From an uncultured Flavobacteriales bacterium (lineage in GTDB: Bacteria; Bacteroidota; Bacteroidia; Flavobacteriales_E; Vicingaceae), in the NCBI GenBank assembly GCA_913059105.1, contig CAJXRL010000166.1, forward strand, positions 1 through 6,203: a stretch of DNA of 6,203 nucleotides, written 5' to 3'. This document shows, in pieces, positions 1-6,161 of the stretch. How positions within the stretch are numbered: the first letter of the stretch is position 1; each line of letters begins with the position of its first letter. The translations under genes and the position numbers were made by a program. Below the pieces are notes generated by a model. It was not told where the DNA came from. It ran no database searches and was given only the letters and a program-made list of their open reading frames with translations.

Positions 1-46
1 AGATTTCTGCCTGTCTCGTGGGCTCGGAGATGTGTATAAGAGACAG
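1..46 (+). other. Synthetic Nextera i7-side adapter with index (not biological)
   Basis: Positions 28-46 are the 19-base engineered Tn5 mosaic end (AGATGTGTATAAGAGACAG). Positions 13-27 are the constant Nextera read-2 segment GTCTCGTGGGCTCGG. Positions 5-12 (TTCTGCCT) match the i7 index known as N703, and 1-4 (AGAT) match the end of the P7 flow-cell segment. The block is laid out exactly as in a library molecule, so it is untrimmed adapter at the contig edge. Genuine sequence begins at about 47. Confidence 0.98.
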
Positions 47-612
47 ATGCTACTCCTAAAAAAAGGACAAAAACTCTTTTTAGGAAGTTGGCAAGTGGCA
101 TATTTAAAATTACCGGCAAATTAGCGGGTGGTTATGGTAAAGGCTCAGCCTTTAGAGTCATTCATTCATCAGTTTTTAAGCAGCTGCAAAATTTAAGTGT
201 ATCGGTTGTTTATATCGATGAAATTTTATCTTGGTATACGATGAATGTTGGGTTTCTTCCAATTGAATTTCCTACATCTTTGAAAAAATCTACTTACAAG
301 AGAAAAAATCTATTTAGCTTATACCACGATATTGTTTATGCTTATTCATCGTTCCCTGCTCAGTTATTAACTAAATTAGGCTTCTTCAGTAGTATATTGA
401 GTTTAATTTTTGGATTATTTTTTATAATTAAAAAGCTTTTTTTTAGGGCTCAAATTGGATTTACAGCCTTGGCAGTATCTGTGCTTTTTTCTGCTTCCAT
501 TATTTTATTTGGTTTGGGAATTTTAGCGCAATATGCATACCGGCAGAGTAGAATTTTAAACCAATTACCCCAATATTCCATTAAGAAGAGAACAGACGGC
601 AAAACCCATTAA
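47..612 (+). CDS. GT2 polyprenyl-phosphate-sugar synthase-like glycosyltransferase, C-terminal part (5' truncated)
   Basis: The reading frame is open from the adapter junction (first intact codon GCT at 49) to TAA at 610-612, giving 187 visible residues. The catalytic GT-A domain with its metal-binding DxD is missing, so most of the N-terminal half lies off the contig. What remains fits the end of the GtrB/DPM1-like branch of family 2: a GSAFRVI segment (about residues 33-38), a WYTMNVGF stretch, then two hydrophobic helices at about 110-130 and 137-160 and the closing LAQYAYRQSRILNQLPQYSI, which resembles the family ending GEYLGRIYxExxxRPxY. Family members transfer a sugar from a nucleotide donor to polyprenyl phosphate at the cytoplasmic face of the inner membrane. 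The sugar cannot be told from this part. TTG at 88 is the first possible start codon in frame, but homology continues upstream, so it is most likely an internal leucine. The stop lies two bases from the end of the convergent sulfotransferase gene. Confidence 0.85.
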
Positions 613-614
613 AA

Positions 615-1586
615 TTACTTTTTATTCCAAACGATATCCAACTTTAGTTTACTTAAACTAAATGCAGAAAGAAGCTTAAAAGTAGCAGAACTAGGGTCAT
701 TCAGATCATCCAAATTGGATTTTAAGATATGATCATAATTTTTTTTGCATAACAAATCAATGTTTTTTGCCTGCTCTGGAGTTAATTCTGATTTCCAATT
801 GTCAATTTTTGAACTGTTAATTGGTTTCTGCAAATTTTCTGTAAGCTGATTAATCTTCAAAACAAATTCATTCTCCTTTATGCGACCACTTTTCATTAAG
901 GCGTTTTGAAACTTTAAATCTCTTTTGTTTTTTCCTTTCTCAAATTCAAGCATATCAGCATTGTATTCAATACTTGTGAACGAGCAAATTTTTCTAATCC
1001 ATAATTCTTTTTCAGAAACTAATTGCTCATAAGGAACCATTAAAAAGCGATCAGGATATTCTTTGGCTGCTGCTGCAATTTTTAGATTTGTCAAATTCCA
1101 CCAATGAGATAGGTAGCCGACATCCTTGAAACTTTGAATGTTATTCTTCAACCGAGAAACACAATTGTCTTTAGGTTCTCTTACCAACCAAACAAATTTT
1201 GAAGTAGGAAATGCTTGTAACAATTCAGGTAAAAAATATGAATACTTTGGGTTTTTGTCTATGAACGTCAGTACTTCGTCAGGATTCAAAACGGTAGAAG
1301 AATAAAGCGCTTTTATAAAAGCATCATAACTTTTAATTGAATCAAGAATGGAACTCAATTGGCTTATATCCGGTTCAGAAAAATCAATTAAATCTTTGTT
1401 TTTTACTACGGCTGAGAGCGTTTTAGATTTTCTGCTTTCAAAGTTTTGAGTAAATTTTAGAGTCTGAAGTATTGCTGAATGTTCTTCAAAAGTTAAAACA
1501 CTTTTATTCATTGCAAGGATTTCTCTGAGCAGAGTAGTTCCAGACCTCCAGATACCAACTATAAAATGTAGCTCTTTACTTTCCAA
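615..1586 (-). CDS. Sulfotransferase family protein (323 aa, third gene of the cluster)
   Basis: A probable PAPS-dependent sulfotransferase, cytosolic, with no signal peptide or obvious membrane helix. The 5'-phosphosulfate loop is at residues 11-20 (GIWRSGTTLL), directly after the first strand. A DKNPKY motif is at 110-115, the 3'-phosphate-binding motif is at 136-144 (REPKDNCVS), VPYEQL is at 184-189, and the family's late SSKIDNWK element is at 258-265. The acceptor is unknown. Length is normal for the family. The start is TTG at 1586-1584: TGA lies two codons upstream in frame, no ATG precedes the catalytic loop, and any later start would remove it. The start overlaps the end of the preceding sulfotransferase gene by 11 bases, so the gene is probably translated from the same mRNA, perhaps by coupling. 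It is more distant from the other two copies (GIWRSG rather than GKGRSG, REPKD rather than RDPRD) and lacks their long basic tail. It runs convergently to within two bases of the GT2 gene. Confidence 0.9.
   Translation of the reverse strand: MESKELHFIVGIWRSGTTLLREILAMNKSVLTFEEHSAILQTLKFTQNFESRKSKTLSAVVKNKDLIDFSEPDISQLSSILDSIKSYDAFIKALYSSTVLNPDEVLTFIDKNPKYSYFLPELLQAFPTSKFVWLVREPKDNCVSRLKNNIQSFKDVGYLSHWWNLTNLKIAAAAKEYPDRFLMVPYEQLVSEKELWIRKICSFTSIEYNADMLEFEKGKNKRDLKFQNALMKSGRIKENEFVLKINQLTENLQKPINSSKIDNWKSELTPEQAKNIDLLCKKNYDHILKSNLDDLNDPSSATFKLLSAFSLSKLKLDIVWNKK
643..662. repeat. Perfect 20-base AT-rich palindrome near the convergent gene ends
   Basis: Arms TTTAGTTTA (643-651) and TAAACTAAA (654-662) are exact reverse complements around a CT centre. 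A folded RNA would need to open the innermost pair, giving an 8-bp stem with a 4-base loop. It lies inside the last codons of the third sulfotransferase gene and about 31 bases past the stop of the GT2 gene. Neither strand has a U-run right after it, so it is not a classical intrinsic terminator. It might slow or protect convergent transcripts, or be chance in AT-rich coding DNA. Confidence 0.4.
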
Positions 1587-2637
1587 CGCTCATGCTCTTG
1601 TATCGATTCAACTTATTTTTTAAAATGTATTTCAGAACAAAGCTTCTCGCTTTAATCATCATGGTATACGGTAAATTGTAAACAATGCGATTTGCATAAA
1701 GGTTATAGATAAACCGAAGCTTTAATCGCAATAATCTTTTAAAAGGGAGTTTGTCTATTTCATTTTCAGTTTTATAACCAAATATTTCGGCATATGGAAA
1801 ACTAACTGATTCTACTTTAGCGATTTGGGTTGAGTTTAGTTTTTTCTTGTAATGCCCAATTTTGCTTTTATCCATGGGTTTTACGCTCGCTGCATGTTGC
1901 TTTTTGTGCGCATCACTTAGTTTTTCTACAAATTGCTCTTTTATATTGAGTCGTTTGTGTTCCACAGAAAGTAGAGAATCGATACCTGTGTAGGCCTCAA
2001 ATTTCTCAAAGAAAGCTGCTTTGTCAAGTACCAAATCTTCAAACTTCATGGTAGTTATTGGTCTACCTTTTTTCTCAAATTTGTCGAGTAATTGATTGTA
2101 TTTGGTCCATTTAAAACCAATCGCATCGCATTTGCTTTTGTTGTATTTAATGCTAGAAGTCACATTGTCTCTAGGGTCTCTAATGATTCGAATAAACTTT
2201 CCATCACTAAAAATGTGATGAATTAAATCAACAAATAGAGTGTATCTCGGATTCTTGTCAATGATGTATTTTATTTTATCCTTCTCAAAAAGTGATTTTT
2301 TAAAAATGTAAACCATTTTTATTAATTCCTGAACCTTGGTTTCAGTAGGTAATTTTTTCAATTCACTTACAAAGTGATCTTCAAACTCCCAATGATAATC
2401 AACTCGGAAATCTGATAGAACTGTGTCATAAAACTCCTGAGCCATCTCCGGCTTCCAAACCTTTAAGCTTTTGTACTTCTGCCATACCAATAATAGAAAT
2501 CGGGATTCTGTAGCAGAAGCAACTTCAGTATGACTGTCTAGTATTGTGCTTAATAGAGTAGTGCCACTGCGACCTTTTCCAACAATGAAAAAAATTGGGA
2601 TGGATTTTAACTCTGTTAAACTATAGGTGTGATTCAA
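1576..2637 (-). CDS. Sulfotransferase family protein (353 aa, second gene of the cluster)
   Basis: A probable PAPS-dependent sulfotransferase in the cytoplasm; acceptor unknown. The 5'-phosphosulfate loop is at residues 20-29 (GKGRSGTTLL), followed by SATESRFLL (about 41-49), DKNPRYTLF (127-135), the 3'-phosphate-binding motif RDPRDNVTS (153-161), and KPMDKSKIGHYK (253-264). After the catalytic domain comes a tail from about residue 296 that is rich in Lys/Arg, Leu and aromatics, with an internal YNLPYTMM patch; it could sit on a membrane or partner protein. The start is TTG at 2637-2635, overlapping the TGA of the upstream paralogue as TTGA. TAA lies three codons upstream, no ATG is available, and this start gives an N-terminus (TYSL then catalytic loop) that aligns with KYSL in the upstream copy, which begins with ATG. 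By eye about half of the residues match that neighbour, so the pair arose by an old tandem duplication. Confidence 0.92.
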   Translation of the reverse strand: MNHTYSLTELKSIPIFFIVGKGRSGTTLLSTILDSHTEVASATESRFLLLVWQKYKSLKVWKPEMAQEFYDTVLSDFRVDYHWEFEDHFVSELKKLPTETKVQELIKMVYIFKKSLFEKDKIKYIIDKNPRYTLFVDLIHHIFSDGKFIRIIRDPRDNVTSSIKYNKSKCDAIGFKWTKYNQLLDKFEKKGRPITTMKFEDLVLDKAAFFEKFEAYTGIDSLLSVEHKRLNIKEQFVEKLSDAHKKQHAASVKPMDKSKIGHYKKKLNSTQIAKVESVSFPYAEIFGYKTENEIDKLPFKRLLRLKLRFIYNLYANRIVYNLPYTMMIKARSFVLKYILKNKLNRYKSMSVGK

Positions 2638-3668
2638 TTTGATTTATTTTTTTTATCGAAAAAATTACTCAAAACTCGCATGGCCGAAAATGGAAAATTA
2701 TACAATACTAAGCTAAGAGTATTAATGTAAAAGTGTTTGGTTTTCCAAGCAAGCAGAAGAAGAGGATTAATTCTTGTTTTTTCCACTTCAGGAAAATATC
2801 CAAAGGAAGCTGCATATGGGAAACAAATTCCTTCTACTACATTTAACTGCTTTGCAGTAAGCACGTTTTTGTAGTGTCCAATTTTACTTTTGTCAAGTGG
2901 TTTTGTTGAAGCTTTATGCTGATCTTTTAATTGATCATTAAATTTCTCACTGAGTTGTGATTTGTACTTTAATCGTTCTTCTTCAAGTTGTGATAGGTTT
3001 TTAATTCCTGAAAATTCTCCGAACTTTTTGAAGAACTTATCTTTATTTAAAATTAATTGTTCGAAATTTTGAGTAAAAACATCGTCCGGATACTTGTTCT
3101 TTAATTCATCAACTCTTTTGTTAAAATCATACCACTTGTAAGTTAAAACGCCATAATGATGGTCGTTGTACCTGAGGTGAGAAGTAACATTATCTCTTGG
3201 GTCACGCATTAGACGGTAAAACTTTGCTTGAGGAAATAGTTGCTTAATGCGGTCGACAAACAAGGTATACATTGGATTCTTATCCACAATGAATTGAATC
3301 TTTTCTTTTGGAAACTCAGATTTACGATAAATGTATACTGATTTAATCAAATCGGAAACGGTTGTTTCTCGTGGAAATTCTTGAAGTGCTTCAAGATAAC
3401 CATCGTGAAAAGACCACAAACTTTTTACATGCAAATCTAATTGTACATTTTGAATGAACTCTTCTGCCATTTCTGGTTTCCATTCTTTCATGTATTTATA
3501 GCGCTGCCATAAGATTAAAAGAAAACGAGATTCAGTTGCAGACGCAACATTAGGATGACTATCAATTATGTTGCTAAGAAGGGTCGTACCGCTTCTTCCT
3601 TTGCCTACCACAAATAAAATTGGGGTATTTCTAATATCTTCTAAACTGTATTTTATCCGTGACTCCAT
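2634..3668 (-). CDS. Sulfotransferase family protein (344 aa, first gene of the cluster)
   Basis: Probable PAPS-dependent sulfotransferase and the promoter-proximal gene of the three. The 5'-phosphosulfate loop is at residues 22-31 (GKGRSGTTLL), DKNPMYTLF is at 129-137, the 3'-phosphate-binding RDPRDNVTS is at 155-163, QNFEQL is at 200-205, and KPLDKSKIGHYK is at 256-267. Family members move sulfate from PAPS to a hydroxyl or amino group of glycans, lipids or small molecules; nothing here fixes the acceptor. There is no signal peptide. The C-terminal tail from about residue 297 is basic and hydrophobic, with a YNFPFSAM patch matching YNLPYTMM in the next gene. The start is ATG at 3668-3666, with no Shine-Dalgarno sequence. 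Its TGA overlaps the next gene's TTG by four bases. The promoter should lie in the 250-base divergent region to the right, but no convincing full element is visible on this strand. Confidence 0.92.
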   Translation of the reverse strand: MESRIKYSLEDIRNTPILFVVGKGRSGTTLLSNIIDSHPNVASATESRFLLILWQRYKYMKEWKPEMAEEFIQNVQLDLHVKSLWSFHDGYLEALQEFPRETTVSDLIKSVYIYRKSEFPKEKIQFIVDKNPMYTLFVDRIKQLFPQAKFYRLMRDPRDNVTSHLRYNDHHYGVLTYKWYDFNKRVDELKNKYPDDVFTQNFEQLILNKDKFFKKFGEFSGIKNLSQLEEERLKYKSQLSEKFNDQLKDQHKASTKPLDKSKIGHYKNVLTAKQLNVVEGICFPYAASFGYFPEVEKTRINPLLLLAWKTKHFYINTLSLVLYNFPFSAMRVLSNFFDKKNKSN

Positions 3669-3688
3669 CAGTAATCAAAATAAAGGTT

Positions 3689-3877
3689 TCAATCTGAATT
3701 ACGAATAAAAATAGAATGTTTTTTGAAGCAAAATTTACATTCAATTGTTATTTCGAAAAAATGGCCCAATTCTAAACGATGTAGTTTTAATTTTTCTATT
3801 AAAAGTGCATGTTTTTGGCCATATGGTGTACGAAACTGATTCTTTTTTAAGTTAGCTTTTAAAAGTTTAAGATTCAA
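3689..3877 (-). CDS. Doubtful 62-codon ORF in the divergent intergenic region
   Basis: An open frame runs from TTG at 3877-3875 to TGA, ending about 20 bases before the first sulfotransferase gene on the same strand. The product would be basic, with many Lys and Leu, no signal peptide or membrane helix, and a CKFC pair near the C-terminus followed by KKH. I do not recognise a family. Codon choice (AAA, GAA, TTA, ATA) is compatible with the organism, but any chance frame in such AT-rich DNA would look similar. There is no ATG and no ribosome-binding signal. It more likely marks untranslated leader or promoter DNA than a gene. Confidence 0.2.
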   Translation of the reverse strand: MNLKLLKANLKKNQFRTPYGQKHALLIEKLKLHRLELGHFFEITIECKFCFKKHSIFIRNSD

Positions 3878-3903
3878 CTCGGCTAATCTCGTTTCATTTC
3901 AAT

Positions 3904-3911
3904 TAATTTTG
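3904..3911 (+). promoter_or_regulatory. Bacteroidota-type -7 element (TAATTTTG) just before the TMTC-like gene
   Basis: TAATTTTG matches the Bacteroidota primary sigma -7 consensus TAnnTTTG at every fixed position. It ends seven bases before the ATG at 3919. No TTG is seen at the usual -33 distance (around 3878-3886), so only half of the promoter is recognisable. If used, transcription would begin at about 3916-3919, giving a leaderless or nearly leaderless mRNA. The surrounding divergent region, 3669-3918, holds no other clear regulatory site. Confidence 0.4.
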
Positions 3912-3918
3912 TCAGCAG

Positions 3919-5805
3919 ATGAAAAACTTTTTCAATATACCTGCTAATCGTTTTACAAGAAAGCAGCAAATCAAGATGTTCGGATTTTTCACCTTACTAC
4001 TTGTTCTCTTTTATGGCAACAGCATTCAGAATGGTTATAGTTTAGATGATGGATATGCATATACTACTAATCAATTGGCAACAAGTGGTCTGTCAGATGT
4101 GAAATCTATTTTTGTATCTCCTTCTTTCGATTATGGAAATTTTAAATTTGGATACCGGCCCATTTCATTATTAAGTTTTGCGTTAGAAAACCAGCTTTTT
4201 GGTATTGATGCTAAAGTAAGTCACACAATAAATTTAATTCTATATCTATTAGTTACGTTTCTAGTTTTTAAAGTATTAATTCGACTTTTCCCTCTAGAGA
4301 AAATTGGATTGGCAATATGCACTTCTTTTCTTTTTTTAATTCTTCCAATTCATACCGAAATAGTAAATAACATAAAATGCAGAGATGAGTTGTTAATGTT
4401 GGTTTTTGGAATGATGTCCATTCTTTTTTGGATAAGAGGGAAAGACAAGAAAGGGTTTTACTTTTTGGCAATTCTATCTATACTAGTTTCTATCTTATGT
4501 AAAAAATCGGCCTTTGTTTTTTTAGGAATAATACCGGTTGTTGAGTTTTTTCGATCAAATGGTAATTGGAAACGAAGTGCTATTGCAACCGGACTAATGA
4601 TTATGCCTCTATTTCTTTTCAAGTTAGTGATACGATTCATTAAAACTTCGAAAAATAATAGGGAATATGACTTCGTTGAAAACCCTTTGTATGGTGGTAA
4701 TATTGAGGCTGATCAATTGGTTATGGTTTTAGAATCTGCCTGGTTTTATTTTAAAAACCTTTTGTTTCCAACACAATTTATATCCTACTATGGCTATAAA
4801 ACAATTGAAATTCAAAACTTTGGATTAGGTTCTGTATTGGCAATTATTCTAGTTATTGGCCTTCTTACAGTATCTGTAATGGCAATTAAAAAGCAGAACG
4901 CCTTTGGGTTCGGTGCAATAGTTCTTTTGGGCTGCACACTGCCTTATATTAATCTGGTTGTGCCTATGGTTGGTATTGTTGCTGAAAGATTTATTTCGGC
5001 AGCTAGCATTGGCTTTGCAATCTTAATGGTGTATGGAGTTCATTATTTAATAGAAAAGTATGGCAAACCAATTCATCAAAAATATGCCATGATTGGATTA
5101 GTGCTATATGCCGTTGGTTATTTCCCTGTAATTCAAGCACGAAATGTTGAATGGAATTCTCAAATTTCTGTATTGGAAGCGGATGTGCAAAACGAGCCTG
5201 AATCTGTTGTGCTTAATAATAGTCTAGGCAACAATTATTTTTACAAATTTATGGCAGCCAAAAATAGAAAAGACAAGGCTGAATTTGGAGCAAAAGCACT
5301 CAAATACTCTCAAGCATCAGTGCAAGTTTACCCCACAGCAGGTGGCTATGTAAATAGGGGTACAGCAGAATATAAAGTATACAATCAGATAGATAAGGCC
5401 GAACTGTCTTTTAAAAAGGCTTTAGAAATGAATCCTTATTATGAAGATGCTCTGAATAAAATAAGTGTCATGTACATGGAATTAAACCGCAGAGTTGAAT
5501 CACTCCGATATTATCGAACATTGATTGAGAAATATCCTAGAAAGTATGTTTACTACGATGGTTTTGTGCGGCAATTGTGTCAAAAGGGGCAGTTTGATGA
5601 AGCAGTTCAGTTATTGGATACTGCATTATCAATTGAGCCTAATGTTCCAATGTTAGTCTTGCTTAAAGCTAATGTTTACAATGAAATGAAAGAATTTGAT
5701 CTCGCATTAGTGTGGTTTCAAAATTCTTATCGTCTGGACCCAACAAACAAGAGAGTACGAAGCCAAATAAATTTTTTAAGCAATCAACTTAAGAAAGCTG
5801 AATAA
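3919..5805 (+). CDS. TMTC-like membrane GT-C glycosyltransferase with C-terminal TPR repeats
   Basis: A 628-aa protein with two parts. Residues about 20-405 hold some 11-12 hydrophobic segments. Residues about 430-610 form tetratricopeptide repeats; clear units lie at about 473-505, 508-540, 542-574 and 576-608, with a degenerate one before them. Features shared with the TMTC family are an acidic pair in the first outer loop (SLDDGY, 41-46), GYRPISLLSFAL (78-89), PIHTEIVNNIKCRDELL (143-159), NLLFP (280-284) and AERFISAASIGF (355-366). Animal TMTC proteins are lipid-donor O-mannosyltransferases (CAZy GT105) with the same order of GT-C domain then TPR. Bacterial relatives are little characterised, so a polyprenyl-P-sugar-dependent transferase is an inference; the Asp pair would be the catalytic/metal-site candidate. 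The TPR part would be extracytoplasmic and could bind an acceptor protein. ATG at 3919 gives a basic N-terminus before the first helix; Met20 (3976) is a less likely start. The gene is divergent from the sulfotransferases, and its last 22 bases overlap the convergent phosphoribosyltransferase gene. Confidence 0.85.
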   Translation: MKNFFNIPANRFTRKQQIKMFGFFTLLLVLFYGNSIQNGYSLDDGYAYTTNQLATSGLSDVKSIFVSPSFDYGNFKFGYRPISLLSFALENQLFGIDAKVSHTINLILYLLVTFLVFKVLIRLFPLEKIGLAICTSFLFLILPIHTEIVNNIKCRDELLMLVFGMMSILFWIRGKDKKGFYFLAILSILVSILCKKSAFVFLGIIPVVEFFRSNGNWKRSAIATGLMIMPLFLFKLVIRFIKTSKNNREYDFVENPLYGGNIEADQLVMVLESAWFYFKNLLFPTQFISYYGYKTIEIQNFGLGSVLAIILVIGLLTVSVMAIKKQNAFGFGAIVLLGCTLPYINLVVPMVGIVAERFISAASIGFAILMVYGVHYLIEKYGKPIHQKYAMIGLVLYAVGYFPVIQARNVEWNSQISVLEADVQNEPESVVLNNSLGNNYFYKFMAAKNRKDKAEFGAKALKYSQASVQVYPTAGGYVNRGTAEYKVYNQIDKAELSFKKALEMNPYYEDALNKISVMYMELNRRVESLRYYRTLIEKYPRKYVYYDGFVRQLCQKGQFDEAVQLLDTALSIEPNVPMLVLLKANVYNEMKEFDLALVWFQNSYRLDPTNKRVRSQINFLSNQLKKAE

Positions 5806-6161
5806 TTTCCTTTTTCAAAACTGACTTCAATGTGCTCTTTCATGGTCGTAGCTAAGTTCATTCCTAAATAATCAGCATGAACAGGGAAACGCTTGTAGCT
5901 TCTATTTACTAAAACTGCAGTTGATAGCTTTTTAACTGGAGCCACAAGAAAATGATTGAGGCCATACATCATGGTTTTTCCAGAGTTTAACACATCATCA
6001 ACTACAACAATTACTTGATTTTCAAAATCCTTGGCATCCAAGTCAAGTTTTGTTTTACTATCTATTAGATTCTTCTTGTCGATTTGTAGTTCCTGTAATA
6101 TTACTTCTAGAGTTGAAATTGACTTGAGTTTTTCCGCCAAAAGTTGTGCGAAAATAAAACC
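5784..6161 (-). CDS. PyrR-like phosphoribosyltransferase family protein, 5' truncated by the contig edge
   Basis: The frame is open from the adapter junction (GGT at 6161-6159) to TGA at 5786-5784, leaving 125 visible residues. The PRPP-binding loop [12 protein letters not shown] is at visible residues 52-63 with the two Asp residues typical of type I phosphoribosyltransferases. The following [21 protein letters not shown] (about 82-102) strongly recalls the PyrR pattern [32 protein letters not shown] at the cut end corresponds to the helix after the missing N-terminal strand, so perhaps 30-40 residues are lost. PyrR proteins regulate pyrimidine genes and have weak uracil phosphoribosyltransferase activity; Bacteroidota relatives are often annotated only as phosphoribosyltransferase, so the substrate stays open. 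A GTG at 6176 lies in adapter and is not a real start; residues MYKRQ read from it are artificial. The gene overlaps the TMTC-like gene tail to tail by 22 bases and seems unrelated to the glycan genes. Confidence 0.85.
   Translation of the reverse strand, partial: [125 protein letters not shown]

Noticed and set aside
88..90. TTG as the start of a complete 174-aa membrane protein
   Set aside because: The frame stays open back to the adapter at 47, and the protein matches the C-terminal part of a much longer GT2 family, so this is an internal codon of a truncated gene.
3676..3683. Minus-strand -7 element (TTATTTTG) for the sulfotransferase operon
   Set aside because: One fixed position of TAnnTTTG is wrong and no TTG lies at -33 spacing, so chance in AT-rich DNA explains it as well.
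3856..3865. Ten-base palindrome CTTTTAAAAG in the divergent region as an operator
   Set aside because: Too short and almost all A/T; expected by chance, with no second copy near either start.
4268..4471. Minus-strand ORF of 67 codons
   Set aside because: It lies wholly inside the membrane-domain coding of the TMTC-like gene, whose frame is clearly real. No family resemblance.
4458..4640. Minus-strand ORF of 60 codons
   Set aside because: It is antisense to the same TMTC-like gene, with no recognisable motif; a by-product of AT-rich membrane-helix codons.
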